Notes: generated from the sequence alone by a model not told the origin. Numbered from the stretch's first letter, positions 1 through 8,598 are shown. The stretch: 64,000 nucleotides of DNA from Amycolatopsis antarctica (GCF_002262875.1 NZ_NKYE01000019.1:62001-126000); one strand, 5' to 3'. Numbers and translations are program-made.

Positions 1-507
1 GAACGCCCAGTGCGCCCGGTTGTCCGAGCGGCCGGCCTTCCAGCGCAGCCCGATGACCCACTTCCCGTCGTCGCCGCGCCATGCGTCCCAGGTCGCCTGC
101 GAGTAGTCCTGCCCCCGTGCGCCGAAGGTGTAGGCCACCACCTCGCCCAGCGTCTGCACGTCCGGCCCGTCCTCGCGAACCGGGTGCGCGGACTGGGCGA
201 TCTCGGCGGTACGGGACCGCTCCAGCAGTACCGGGTACGCGAAGCGCTCGACGCGCTGCACGGAGACCCCCGCGCTGGTGGCGACCTGGTCGACGGACTC
301 GCCGGACCGGATCCTGGCCTGGATCTCGCGTGGACGCATCTGACTCTCCAGCTCGATTTCGATCTGGCCGAGCCGGGTGATATCGCCCCGGGCGGCAGCC
401 CGCAGTCGCTCGTCGGCGGGCAGCAGGAAACGCGTACGGCTCGCCGGGTCCTCGCACACGATGGACTTGCCGTCCTCGTGCAGCCCGACTACCCGTAACG
501 CTCGCAT
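1..507 (-). CDS. sepH: Septation protein SepH (DUF3071), C-terminus cut by window edge
   Basis: Cell-division protein that in Streptomyces and mycobacteria stimulates FtsZ assembly. The minus strand from ATG at 507 reads 169 codons to the window edge, starting MRALRVVGLHEDGKSIV. It then carries the family signature LPADERLRAAARGDITRLGQ, the helix-turn-helix-like stretch MRPREIQARIRSGESVDQVA and the segment VQRVERFAYPVLLERSR. A strong GGGGAGG ribosome site precedes the start. The variable C-terminal part of the protein lies outside the window. serC next door on the same strand matches mycobacterial order (Rv0883c-Rv0884c). Confidence 0.93.
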   Translation of the reverse strand, partial: MRALRVVGLHEDGKSIVCEDPASRTRFLLPADERLRAAARGDITRLGQIEIELESQMRPREIQARIRSGESVDQVATSAGVSVQRVERFAYPVLLERSRTAEIAQSAHPVREDGPDVQTLGEVVAYTFGARGQDYSQATWDAWRGDDGKWVIGLRWKAGRSDNRAHWAF

Positions 508-624
508 GCCCGCCTCCCCGCATTCATCGACCTCGTGCGTCCACGGTAAGTCGGCGCGTCGGCTTGACGCGCTAGGCGCGCCGAGTCAACTCCGATCTTG
601 CGCCGGTGCCACCCGGACAGCGCC

Positions 625-1755
625 CTAGTTGCCGAGACGCTCCACGACCCACTCGATGCTGGCGGTCAGCGCCGAGACGTCCGCCGGGTCGATCGCCGGG
701 AACAGGCCGACGCGCAACTGGTTGCGGCCCAGCTTGCGGTACGGCTCGACGTCGACGATCCCGTTGGCGCGCAAGGTCTTCGCCACCGCGGCCGCGTCGA
801 TCTCCTCGGCGAAGTCGATCGTGCCGACGACCTGCGAGCGCAGCGCCTTGTCCGCAACGAACGGCGTCGTGTACGAGGTGCGCTCCGCCCAGTCGTAGAG
901 CCGGTCCGAGGAGTCCTTGGTGCGCCCGACCGCCCAGGACAGCCCGCCGTTGCCGAGCATCCACTCGATCTGGTCGGCCAGCAGGAAAAGTGTCGCCACC
1001 GAGGGCGTGTTGTACGTCTGATCCTTGCGCGAGTTGTCCAGCGCCGTGGTGAGCGAGAGGAACTCCGGGATCCAGCGGTCCGAGGCGCCGAGTTCGCCGA
1101 CCCGCTCGATCGCCGCGGGCGACATCAGCGCCAGCCACAGCCCGCCGTCCGAGGCGAAGGATTTCTGCGGCGCGAAGTAGTAGACGTCGAAGTCCTCGGC
1201 GTTCACCGGCAGGCCACCCGCACCGGAGGTCGCGTCGATCGCGACGAGCGCGCCCTCGCTGCCCGCGGGACGGTGCACCGGCACCGCGACACCGGTCGAG
1301 GTCTCGTTGTGCGCCCAGCCGACCAGGTCCGCGCCCTGCTCGAACGCGATCTCGGGGGCGCCGCCCGGCTCCGCCTTCACCACGATCGGATCGGCCAGGA
1401 ACGGCGCGCCCTTGGTGACGGTCGCGAACTTCGCGGAGAACTCGCCGTAGGTGAAGTGCTGCGAGCGCTCGCGCACGAGACCGAAGGCCGCGGCGTCCCA
1501 GAATGCGGTCGTCCCGCCGTTGCCGAGCACCACCTCGTAGCCATCGGGGAGGCCGAACAGTTCGGTCAGTCCGGACCGGACACGGCCGACGAGCGACTTG
1601 ACCGGCTTCTGCCGGTGCGAGGTGCCGAGCAGCGCGCCGCCCTCGGTCGCGAGCCGGGAAAGCTGCTCGGGGCGCACCTTCGACGGTCCGCAGCCGAAGC
1701 GGCCGTCGGCGGGCTTGAGGTCTGCGGGCAGGGTGAGCTGGGGCGCGTCGGTCAT
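625..1755 (-). CDS. serC: Phosphoserine aminotransferase
   Basis: PLP enzyme of serine (and possibly PLP) biosynthesis, converting 3-phosphohydroxypyruvate and glutamate to phosphoserine. The 376 aa match the actinobacterial SerC length. Visible are the N-terminal GRFGCGPSKVRPEQ, the glycine-rich VVLGNGGTTAFWD, and IDATSGAGGLPV ahead of FAPQKSFASDGG, whose lysine (about residue 195) should form the Schiff base. ATG 1755 is chosen because the conserved N-terminus begins there; in-frame sequence further upstream does not resemble the family. It is divergent from the small gene at 1864, sharing a 108-bp promoter gap. Confidence 0.96.
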   Translation of the reverse strand: MTDAPQLTLPADLKPADGRFGCGPSKVRPEQLSRLATEGGALLGTSHRQKPVKSLVGRVRSGLTELFGLPDGYEVVLGNGGTTAFWDAAAFGLVRERSQHFTYGEFSAKFATVTKGAPFLADPIVVKAEPGGAPEIAFEQGADLVGWAHNETSTGVAVPVHRPAGSEGALVAIDATSGAGGLPVNAEDFDVYYFAPQKSFASDGGLWLALMSPAAIERVGELGASDRWIPEFLSLTTALDNSRKDQTYNTPSVATLFLLADQIEWMLGNGGLSWAVGRTKDSSDRLYDWAERTSYTTPFVADKALRSQVVGTIDFAEEIDAAAVAKTLRANGIVDVEPYRKLGRNQLRVGLFPAIDPADVSALTASIEWVVERLGN

Positions 1756-1863
1756 GTGGCGAAGTCTGTCAAATGCGCCGAACACACGCTCGTGAGGGCG
1801 TCGAGTGGCTACCGTGACGTCCACCATCTGGACCCGGTGTCCGGCAGAGAGGACGTAACGGAC

Positions 1864-2184
1864 ATGGCCGACCTTCAGTTCCCCTTCCCGGCGCCGCCGG
1901 AGGCGGTGTGGAACGCGCTGCCCGCGGGCGTCGACGCCGTCCGAGGACACGGACCGCACTACGACGCGCAGCGCGGGCTGCTGTCCACCCGGACCGGCAC
2001 CACCTGGCGGAGCTGGGGGCAGGAGATCGTCGCGCAGGTCTCTCCCGCCCCCGGCGGATCGACGCTGACCGTGCGCACCTCGCTCAAGTTCGGCGTCGTC
2101 GACTGGGGCGAGGGCAAGAAGCTGTGCACCCGGTTCGGCGACGCCGTCGCGGGTGCCCTCGGCCTCACCCCGCCCGCGCGCTAG
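1864..2184 (+). CDS. Small conserved hypothetical protein, SRPBCC-like start
   Basis: A 106-aa soluble protein beginning MADLQFPFPAPPEAVWNALP, a wording typical of the first strand and helix of SRPBCC (START-like) proteins. It is shorter than a full SRPBCC domain (about 140 aa), so the family call is only suggestive. It is divergent from serC. Its TAG stop overlaps by 4 bp the stop of the convergent serine hydrolase gene, so the two transcripts run into each other. No catalytic motif or export signal is visible. Confidence 0.7.
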   Translation: MADLQFPFPAPPEAVWNALPAGVDAVRGHGPHYDAQRGLLSTRTGTTWRSWGQEIVAQVSPAPGGSTLTVRTSLKFGVVDWGEGKKLCTRFGDAVAGALGLTPPAR

Positions 2185-3548
2185 CCGAGCCCGCTCTGCC
2201 AGCCTGCCGGGTCGACCCCGCCCGGGATCGGCGCGGCGGGGTCGTAGGGCGTGCGGGTGAAGATGAACGTCGCCAGGTCGAGATGCCGGGGGTCGCCGGC
2301 TGCGTCCCGTCCGACGGTCAGCGTCTCGCCCGCGTAGTAGCCGTCCAGGCCCAGCCAGCGGTCCGTCCCGTCCGGACGGAACCGCGACGCGCGACCGCTG
2401 TCGGTGGCGGGCGACAACTCGAACAGCCCGTCCGGCAGCAGGCGAAGGTGGTACGCCGACGGTCCCCAGTGCCACAGGCCGGTCAGCGTCAGCAGGGCCG
2501 GATCGACCTCGCTCGGCTGCCACTCGCCGGGCAGCCGCGGCTCGTGCTCCTCGACCAGGGAGATCAGGTCGACGGTCAGCGAGGGGATCGCCGCCCCGGA
2601 GGTGGTGTTCGCCAGCGCCAGCGCGCCCGTCTGCGACACCGGGTCGATCAGATTGCACGCCAGGAACCCGGGCATCGAACCGGTGTGCCCGGCCAGCCTG
2701 CGCCCGCCGTAGCGGAACAACTGGAACCCGAGGCCGTAACCGGCGGCCCACACGTCACCGTCGTCGACCGTCGCCACCGCGCGCATCTCCTCGACGGTGT
2801 CCGGGTGCAGCACCTCGCCGGAGTGGCCGCCGGCGAACGCCGTCCAGCGCGCCAGGTCGTTCACCGTCGACCAGAACTGCCCCGCCGGGGCCATCGCACC
2901 AGCGTCCGGGGCCGGCTCCGGCAGCAGGACGTCGGCGAACGGGTGCACCGCGTATCCGGTGGCGTGCCTTCCCGAGGGGGCGGCCGTCGTGCGCTTCATA
3001 CCGAGCGGTTCGAGCAGTTCGGCATGCGCGACCTCCACCCACGACCGTCCGCGCAGCCGGGACACCAGCTCGCCGAGCATGCCGTAACCGACGTTCGAGT
3101 AGTGGAAGCGGCGGCCCGGCCGGTGCTTCACCTCGTCCGGGCTCAGGCTCGCCTCCAGCGCGGCCCAGTCGCCGCCGGGGCTGCGTTCCCACCAGGAGCC
3201 CGGCGACTCCGCCGTCAGCCCGCCGGTGTGCGAGAGGAGCTGGGCGACGGTCGACGCGCCCACCCGCGTTCCGGGAACGTGCTTGTCCAGCGGATCGTTG
3301 AGCTCCAGCCTGCCCTCGTCGCGCAGGCGCATCACCAGCGCGGCGACCATCGACTTGGTGATCGAGCCGAGGCGGTACTGGGTGTCGTTGTCCGGGACCA
3401 TGCCGTCCACCCGGCCGCGCGCACCGGACCAGACGATCTGGCCGTCCCGGACCACGGCCGCGACCAGTGACGGCACCCGGTTGCTGGCTTGTTCGGCGGC
3501 GAGGCGGCGCAGCAGCGCGAAGTCGGTCGTAGGAAGCATGGCCGACAT
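2181..3548 (-). CDS. Serine hydrolase, beta-lactamase/class C family
   Basis: 455-aa penicillin-binding-protein-like serine hydrolase. The SxxK motif is SITK in LGSITKSMVAALV (about residue 65), the second motif is YSN in RFHYSNVGYGMLGE, and a C-terminal H-x-G motif appears in GHTGSMPGF. A C-terminal beta-rich domain of about 110 aa follows, as in esterase/D-aminopeptidase-type members. No signal peptide is seen, so it is probably cytoplasmic. The substrate cannot be inferred. A second in-frame ATG lies three codons downstream (3539). Confidence 0.88.
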   Translation of the reverse strand: MSAMLPTTDFALLRRLAAEQASNRVPSLVAAVVRDGQIVWSGARGRVDGMVPDNDTQYRLGSITKSMVAALVMRLRDEGRLELNDPLDKHVPGTRVGASTVAQLLSHTGGLTAESPGSWWERSPGGDWAALEASLSPDEVKHRPGRRFHYSNVGYGMLGELVSRLRGRSWVEVAHAELLEPLGMKRTTAAPSGRHATGYAVHPFADVLLPEPAPDAGAMAPAGQFWSTVNDLARWTAFAGGHSGEVLHPDTVEEMRAVATVDDGDVWAAGYGLGFQLFRYGGRRLAGHTGSMPGFLACNLIDPVSQTGALALANTTSGAAIPSLTVDLISLVEEHEPRLPGEWQPSEVDPALLTLTGLWHWGPSAYHLRLLPDGLFELSPATDSGRASRFRPDGTDRWLGLDGYYAGETLTVGRDAAGDPRHLDLATFIFTRTPYDPAAPIPGGVDPAGWQSGLG

Positions 3549-3730
3549 TCTGCCCGGGCCCGCCGGGCCGGAGACCCCGGGCCGACACGCGCCCGCCGAG
3601 TCCGCTCGGCAGGAAGCGGGACCCGTCGTCGGCGGGATTCCCTCTGCGAGGGGACGTCGGAGGAGACCGTGGACCTGGGGGAGCGCGCTGCGCGGCCGGA
3701 CACGCGATCGCGGTTAGTTGACAGAATGTC

Positions 3731-3742
3731 TAACATGACGGA
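3731..3742 (+). promoter_or_regulatory. Candidate leaderless -10 element for the EphD-like gene
   Basis: TAACAT (3731-3736) sits exactly 6 nt before the ATG at 3743, the spacing expected for leaderless actinobacterial transcripts. No ribosome-binding sequence is visible upstream of this ATG. A TTGACA at 3718-3723 is too close to act as its -35. An 11-nt near direct repeat (ACAGAATGTCT / ACGGAATGTCT) brackets the site and could be an operator. Confidence 0.4.
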
Positions 3743-5479
3743 ATGTCTGACAAGAGTGGTGAACGGCTCCGGGTGATCGCGTCCGACGGCGTCCGGCTGG
3801 CTGTCCGCACCCGCGGACGCTCGGCGGCGGACGCGCCCACCGTGGTCTGCGTGCACGGCTACCCGGACAACGGATCCCTGTGGGACGGCGTCGCCGCCGA
3901 ACTCGAGGACCGGTACCGGGTGGTCGTCTACGACGTCCGCGGCGCGGGCGAGTCGGACAAACCCAAACGCAAGCAGGACTACCGGCTGGACCAGCTCGCC
4001 GCGGATCTGGCGGCCGTGGTCGACGCCGTCAGCCCGGACGCGAAGGTGCACCTGCTGGCGCACGACTGGGGCGCCATCCAGACCTGGCACGCCGTCACCG
4101 GCGGGGCACTGCGCGGGCGGATCGCCTCCTACACCTCGATCTCCGGACCGAGCCTGGACCACGCGGGCGCCTGGTTCCGGTCGCTGCTGCGGCCGAGCCC
4201 CCGTGCCCTCGGCACCCTGCTGTACCAGGCCCTGCACTCCTGGTACATCGGCTTCTTCCACCTGCCGCTGATCCCGGAACTGGCCTGGCGCAGCGGAATC
4301 ATGCGCCGCGTCATCGGCCGCCTCGACCCGGCCGAGAAGGGCGCGGCCACCGCCGACGGGGTGCACGGCCTCCAGCTCTACCGGGCCAACATCGGCTCCC
4401 GCCTCGGGTCCCCGGCCACGGCGGGCACCGAGATTCCGGTCCAGGTACTGGCCCCGGCGGGGGACGCGTTCGTCTCCACGCCGATGCAGACCGAGATCGG
4501 CCGCTGGGTCCGGGATCTGCGGGTCCGGATCATCCCCGGGACGCACTGGGTGGCCAGGTCCCGGCCGCACGTCGTGGCCAACGCGGCCGCCGAGCTGATC
4601 GATCACGCCGAGGGCGGTGCGGAGACGCGCGGGCTGCGCCGTACCCGGGTCGGTGCCACCGGACGTTTCGCCGGACACCTCGTCGTCGTCACCGGCGCGG
4701 GCAGCGGGATCGGCCGGGCCACCGCGCTCGCCTTCGCCGGGCACGGGGCGGACCTGGTGCTCACCGACATCGACCCGGACGGCCGTGCCGAGACCGCGCG
4801 GCTGGCCGATGAACTGGGCGCGCGGGTCGCCCAGTACACAGTGGACTCCAGCGACGGTGCGGCCGTGCACGCCTTCGCCGCAGACGTCCGCGACACCCTC
4901 GGCGTCCCCGACATCGTGGTGAACAACGCCGGCATCGGCATCTCCGGCTCGTTCCTGGACACCGGCGAGGCCGACTGGCAGCGCGTCATCGACGTCAACC
5001 TGTGGGGCGTCATCCACGGCTGCCGGGCGTTCGCGCCGATGCTCGTCGAACGCGGGGAGGGCGGCCACATCGTCAACATCGCCTCGGCCGCCGCGTTCCT
5101 GCCCTCGCGCATGCTGCCCGCGTACGCCACGACGAAGTCCGCGGTACTGACGCTCAGCGAGTGCCTGCGGGCGGAACTCGCGGAGGAGCGCATCGGCGTC
5201 AGCGCGATCTGCCCCGGCATCGTGCGCACGAACATCACCGCCACCACCCGGTTCGTCGGCGTCAGCGAGGAGGAGGAGAAGAGCAAGCGGCGCAGGGCAT
5301 CCGGCCTCTACGCGCGACGCGGCTTCGGCCCGGAGAAGGTGGCCGCCGATCTGCTGCGCGCCGTGGAACGGGACGTCGCCGTGCAACCGTCGACTCCCGA
5401 GGCGAAGACCGCCCTGGTCCTCTCCCGGTTGACACCCGGCCTGCTGCGGGCGGCGGCGAAACGGAACATCGGCCTGTGA
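3743..5479 (+). CDS. EphD-like fusion: alpha/beta hydrolase plus short-chain dehydrogenase
   Basis: 578-aa two-domain protein. Residues 1-290 are an epoxide-hydrolase-type alpha/beta hydrolase with HGYPDN (oxyanion region), the nucleophile motif HDWGA and a late His in PGTHWVAR. Residues 305-578 are an SDR with VVTGAGSGIGRA (NAD(P) binding), NNAG, and the catalytic YATTK. Size and order match mycobacterial EphD (Rv2214c). The SDR probably acts on the diol or hydroxy product of the hydrolase, but the substrate is unknown. The downstream TetR gene overlaps it (GTGA) and is likely co-transcribed. Confidence 0.9.
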   Translation: MSDKSGERLRVIASDGVRLAVRTRGRSAADAPTVVCVHGYPDNGSLWDGVAAELEDRYRVVVYDVRGAGESDKPKRKQDYRLDQLAADLAAVVDAVSPDAKVHLLAHDWGAIQTWHAVTGGALRGRIASYTSISGPSLDHAGAWFRSLLRPSPRALGTLLYQALHSWYIGFFHLPLIPELAWRSGIMRRVIGRLDPAEKGAATADGVHGLQLYRANIGSRLGSPATAGTEIPVQVLAPAGDAFVSTPMQTEIGRWVRDLRVRIIPGTHWVARSRPHVVANAAAELIDHAEGGAETRGLRRTRVGATGRFAGHLVVVTGAGSGIGRATALAFAGHGADLVLTDIDPDGRAETARLADELGARVAQYTVDSSDGAAVHAFAADVRDTLGVPDIVVNNAGIGISGSFLDTGEADWQRVIDVNLWGVIHGCRAFAPMLVERGEGGHIVNIASAAAFLPSRMLPAYATTKSAVLTLSECLRAELAEERIGVSAICPGIVRTNITATTRFVGVSEEEEKSKRRRASGLYARRGFGPEKVAADLLRAVERDVAVQPSTPEAKTALVLSRLTPGLLRAAAKRNIGL

Positions 5480-6078
5480 CCGGACCGGCTCGTCCACGGC
5501 GCATGTCGCCGCAGCGGCGCCGCGAGGACCTGATCGGCGCGGCACTGGAGCTCTTCGGTGCCCGCCCGCCGGAACAGGTGTCGGTGGACGATGTGACCGC
5601 GCACGCCGGAATCTCGCGACCGTTGTTCTACCGCTACTTCTCCAGCGTGCGCGAACTGCAGGTGGCCGCCCTGCGGACCGTCACCGAGGGGCTGATCGAC
5701 GGTCTGGCAGGGCAGGCCACCGGTGAGCCGGCCGAGCGGTTGCGGCAGGCCGTGCGGGGAATCGTCGACGTCGCCGACCGGTACCGCGCGGGTTACGTGG
5801 CTCTTTTGCGCAGCGGTTCGGTGATCGCCACCTCGGAGACCGACGCCGCCGTGGACGAGGTACGCAACCGCGCGGTGGAGGTCATCCTCGACGCGCTGGG
5901 GGAGACCACCCCCTCGCCCCGCGTGCTGCTGACGCTGCGCTGCTGGACGGCCGTCGTCGAGGGCACGCTGCTGAGCTGGTTGCAGGAGGGCACGATGCCG
6001 CGTGCGGAGCTCGACGGCTGGCTGGTCGACCAGCTCGCCGGGATGCTCGCCGTGACCGCCACCCACGACACCCGCTGA
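5476..6078 (+). CDS. TetR-family transcriptional regulator
   Basis: 200-aa regulator. An N-terminal DNA-binding domain is recognisable in RREDLIGAALELFGARP followed by the recognition helix region VTAHAGISRPLFYRYFSS (about residues 15-60). The C-terminal ligand domain is all-helical and divergent. GTG 5476 overlaps the EphD-like stop (GTGA), implying translational coupling; ATG 5503 is an alternative start. It probably regulates the preceding fusion gene. Its 3' end faces citA, with the palindromic repeat pair between them. Confidence 0.88.
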   Translation: MTGPARPRRMSPQRRREDLIGAALELFGARPPEQVSVDDVTAHAGISRPLFYRYFSSVRELQVAALRTVTEGLIDGLAGQATGEPAERLRQAVRGIVDVADRYRAGYVALLRSGSVIATSETDAAVDEVRNRAVEVILDALGETTPSPRVLLTLRCWTAVVEGTLLSWLQEGTMPRAELDGWLVDQLAGMLAVTATHDTR

Positions 6079-6101
6079 GCCCCGGTCGCCGCCACCACGG
6101 C

Positions 6102-6165
6102 CGCAATATGTCGACGTATTGCGATACCTTGTGCGCGATGGATCGCAATACGTCGACATATTGCG
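6102..6165. repeat. Intergenic palindromic repeat element, 2 inverted copies (locus 1)
   Basis: Two copies of a 22-nt near-perfect palindrome with inner 20 nt GCAATATGTCGACGTATTGC, at 6102-6123 and 6144-6165. The second is the exact reverse complement of the first, separated by a 20-nt spacer. It lies between the convergent ends of the TetR and citA genes, and its AT-rich arms stand out from the GC-rich background. The same unit recurs at 8413-8500 and 33112-33208. Confidence 0.93.
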
Positions 6166-6174
6166 GGGTTGGGG

Positions 6175-7329
6175 TCAGACGAGGGTGTCCCAGCCTTCGA
6201 CGTCCTCCGGCCTGCGCGGCCCCGGGCCGACGTAGGTCGCGGACGGGCGCACCAGCCTCCCCGTGCGCTTCTGCTCCAGCACGTGCGCGGCCCATCCCGC
6301 CGTCCTGGCAGAGGAGAACATCGCCGGCATCATGTGCGGTGGTACCTGCGCGAAGTCCAGGATCACCGCCGCCCAGAACTCGACGTTCGTCTCGATCGCG
6401 CGGTCCGGCCGCCGGTCGCGCAGCTCGGCCAGCGCCGCCTGCTCCAGCGCGGCGGCGACCTCGTACCGCTCCGCCCCCAGCTCCCGGCAGGTGCGGCGCA
6501 GCACGCGGGCCCGCGGGTCCTCGGCCCGGTACACCCGATGCCCGAAGCCCATCAGCCGTTCCTTCCGGTCGAGGATGCCGGCGATGACGCCGCGGGCGTC
6601 GCCGGTGCGTTCCGCCTCGGCGATCATCGGCAGCACCCGCGCCGGGGCGCCGCCGTGCAGCGGCCCGGACATCGCGCCGATCGCGCCGGACAGTGCGGCC
6701 GCGGCGTCCGCGCCGGTGGACGCGATGACCCTGGCGGTGAACGTCGAGGCGTTCAGGCCGTGCTCGGCGGCGGACACCCAGTAGGCGTCGATGGCCCGGA
6801 CATGGGCCGGGTCGGGTTCGCCCCGCCAGCGGACCATGAAGCGTTCGGTGATGCTGGCGGCCTCGTCGACGCGGGCCTGCGGTACGGCCGGCTGCCCGAT
6901 GCCGCGTGCCGACTGGGCGACGTAGGACAGGGCCATCACCGACGCTCTGGCGAGCTGGTCGCGCGCCTCGTCCTCGGGTACGTCCAGCAGTGGGCGGTAA
7001 CCCCAGATCGGCGCCAGCATCGCCAGCGCGGCCTGGACGTCCACCCGGACGTCGCCGGTGTGCACGGGCAGCGGGAACGGCTCGGCGGGTGGCAGGCCCC
7101 GGCCGAAGCGGCCGTCGACCAGCAACCCCCAGACGTCCCCGAAGCCGACCTTCCCGGCCAGGTCCTCGATGTCGACGCCGCGGTAGCGCAGCGCGCCCCC
7201 GTCGCGATCCGGCTCGGCGATCTCGGTCCGGAAGGCGACGACGCCCTCCAGCCCTGGCCGGAAGCCGTCGTCCGGCTGCTCGTCCGGCTGCTCGGCCGGC
7301 TGGTCGCTGTTCAGCGTTGACGTGGCCAC
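6175..7329 (-). CDS. citA: Citrate synthase 2 (CitA type)
   Basis: 384-aa citrate synthase homologue, oxaloacetate plus acetyl-CoA to citrate. Substrate histidines are visible in GPLHGGAPARV and GFGHRVYRAEDPRA. The position of the catalytic aspartate of classical enzymes is Glu here (TNVEFWAAV, against NVDFYTG in the second synthase at 17144), as in mycobacterial CitA to my knowledge. GTG 7329 is chosen because upstream in-frame sequence is low-complexity and unlike the family. Whether it acts as a citrate or methylcitrate synthase is open. Confidence 0.92.
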   Translation of the reverse strand: MATSTLNSDQPAEQPDEQPDDGFRPGLEGVVAFRTEIAEPDRDGGALRYRGVDIEDLAGKVGFGDVWGLLVDGRFGRGLPPAEPFPLPVHTGDVRVDVQAALAMLAPIWGYRPLLDVPEDEARDQLARASVMALSYVAQSARGIGQPAVPQARVDEAASITERFMVRWRGEPDPAHVRAIDAYWVSAAEHGLNASTFTARVIASTGADAAAALSGAIGAMSGPLHGGAPARVLPMIAEAERTGDARGVIAGILDRKERLMGFGHRVYRAEDPRARVLRRTCRELGAERYEVAAALEQAALAELRDRRPDRAIETNVEFWAAVILDFAQVPPHMMPAMFSSARTAGWAAHVLEQKRTGRLVRPSATYVGPGPRRPEDVEGWDTLV

Positions 7330-7698
7330 TCGTCGACTCCTCTGCCGTAGGCGATCCCGCGCTTTCCCTGCCGTGCTCACCGTGCCGCCACTGACGCGAA
7401 CCGGTGATCCGGCCGGTGCGTCATCGCACGGCTGTGGCGAGAACCATGCTCCTGCCGGGGCGCGTCGGCAATCCGATCGGGCGGTGGTTTCGGTCACGAT
7501 CCTGCGATCCGAGCTGCGGAAATGACGTGCCGGCCCCCTGCATGGGTGACGGGGGTGTCCACAGGGTTACGACGGGGTGCGCGCCCGCGTGGCAGGCGTC
7601 ACCGCCGTGGAGGTTTTGCTACCGCCGAACAGGCCTTACCGTCGGCCGGGAAGGCCGACGTCAGCGCCGACGTGGGTGGGCACGGAGGAAGGCGAAAC
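7330..7698. other. Divergent intergenic region citA/pdxH, no gene seen
   Basis: A 369-bp divergent gap. It contains the upstream regions of citA (minus) and pdxH (plus); GGAGGAAGG just before 7699 is the pdxH ribosome site. No convincing ORF, RNA gene or terminator is visible. Short imperfect dyads around GGCCGACGTC near 7645-7670 are noted without assignment. Confidence 0.5.
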
Positions 7699-8394
7699 AT
7701 GCCGGAACTCGACAGGGTCGACGACCTCAGCGGTGACGACGGTGCGGGCGTGGCAGTGCGGCTGCCCGGAATGCGCGTCGCCTACGACGGCGACGGTTTC
7801 GACGAGAACTCGCTCGCGGCGAACTGGACCGAGCAGCTTCGCGGCTGGCTGGACCAGGCCGTGGTCGCGGGCGTCGCCGAGGCGAACGCGATGGTGCTGG
7901 CCACCGCGGACGCGAACGGCCTGCCCTCCTCGCGCACGGTCCTGTGCAAGGGACTCGACGAGCGCGGCGTCGTCTTCTACACCAACTACACCTCCGCCAA
8001 GAGCCACGACCTGACGGCGACCCGGTACGCCTCCGCCACCTTCCCCTGGTACCCGTTGCACCGGCAGGTGCACGTACGGGGCGAGGTGGAGAAGGTCGGC
8101 TCGGCCGAGACCGCCGCCTACTGGGCGTCCCGGCCGCGCGGTTCGCAGCTCGGCGCCTGGGCCTCGCCGCAGTCCCGGGTGGTGGACGGCAGGCGTGCCC
8201 TCGACAACGCGCTGCACTCGATCGAACGCAGGTTCAGCGACACGGACTCGGTGCCCTCGCCCCCGCACTGGGGTGGCTGGCGCATCCGACCGGACGTCGT
8301 CGAGTTCTGGCAGGGCCGCCGCGACCGGCTGCACGATCGGCTCCGCTACGTCCGGCACGAGGACGGCTGGCGGATCGAGCGGGTAGCCCCCTGA
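7699..8394 (+). CDS. pdxH: Pyridoxamine 5'-phosphate oxidase
   Basis: FMN enzyme oxidising pyridoxine or pyridoxamine 5'-phosphate to PLP, 231 aa. Family landmarks are the N-terminal AMVLATADANGLPSSRTVLCKG (FMN-binding strand), VVFYTNYTSAKSHDL, FPWYPLHRQVHVRGEVEK, GSQLGAWASPQS, and the C-terminal signature region PDVVEFWQGRRDRLHDRLRY. ATG 7699 has a strong ribosome site. PLP made here serves SerC and other local transaminases, though no operon link is evident. Confidence 0.95.
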   Translation: MPELDRVDDLSGDDGAGVAVRLPGMRVAYDGDGFDENSLAANWTEQLRGWLDQAVVAGVAEANAMVLATADANGLPSSRTVLCKGLDERGVVFYTNYTSAKSHDLTATRYASATFPWYPLHRQVHVRGEVEKVGSAETAAYWASRPRGSQLGAWASPQSRVVDGRRALDNALHSIERRFSDTDSVPSPPHWGGWRIRPDVVEFWQGRRDRLHDRLRYVRHEDGWRIERVAP

Positions 8395-8412
8395 TCCACG
8401 CCTCCCGAGAAG

Positions 8413-8500
8413 CGCAATTCGTCGACATATTGCGCTCCCGGTGACCGCAATATGTCGACGTATTGCGCTCCTGGTGACCGCAATTCGTCGACGTATTGCG
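8413..8500. repeat. Intergenic palindromic repeat element, 3 copies at 33-nt period (locus 2)
   Basis: Three 22-nt copies at 8413-8434, 8446-8467 and 8479-8500, each separated by 11 nt (CTCCCGGTGAC, CTCCTGGTGAC), giving an exact 33-nt period, close to three helical turns. Copies 1 and 3 carry AATTCG in place of AATATG in the left arm. The array lies between pdxH and the MFS gene, both on the plus strand. Confidence 0.93.
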
Positions 8501-8574
8501 GTCCGGGAACGGGGTGTCGACGCACGCCCCGTGGTCGAACGGGGAGCAGTGAACGTCACCCTGTATGGAGTTAG

Positions 8575-8587
8575 TTAGCGCAGCTAA
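8575..8587. promoter_or_regulatory. Inverted repeat in MFS gene promoter, candidate operator
   Basis: TTAGC-GCA-GCTAA perfect dyad ending 12 nt before the GTG at 8599. An additional TTAG directly precedes it. Its position fits repression of the exporter gene by a dimeric regulator. No such regulator gene is adjacent. Confidence 0.45.
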
Positions 8588-8598
8588 AGTGATCCGCT

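Noticed and set aside
598..2184. Long open frame of 528 codons on the plus strand across serC
   Set aside because: Codon composition and lack of motifs show it is the shadow of the minus-strand serC gene; only the last 107 codons (1864-2184) form a real gene.
3718..3723. TTGACA as a -35 box for the EphD-like gene
   Set aside because: Only 7 nt separate it from the likely -10 (TAACAT) at 3731, incompatible with a 16-18 nt spacer.
8413..8500. CRISPR-like repeat-spacer structure
   Set aside because: Spacers are only 11 nt and nearly identical, and the repeats are palindromic, so this is an array of binding sites or REP-like units.
8575..8587. Iron box for the EntS-like exporter
   Set aside because: The dyad TTAGC-GCA-GCTAA matches the iron-box consensus at only about 11 of 19 positions and has a different symmetry.
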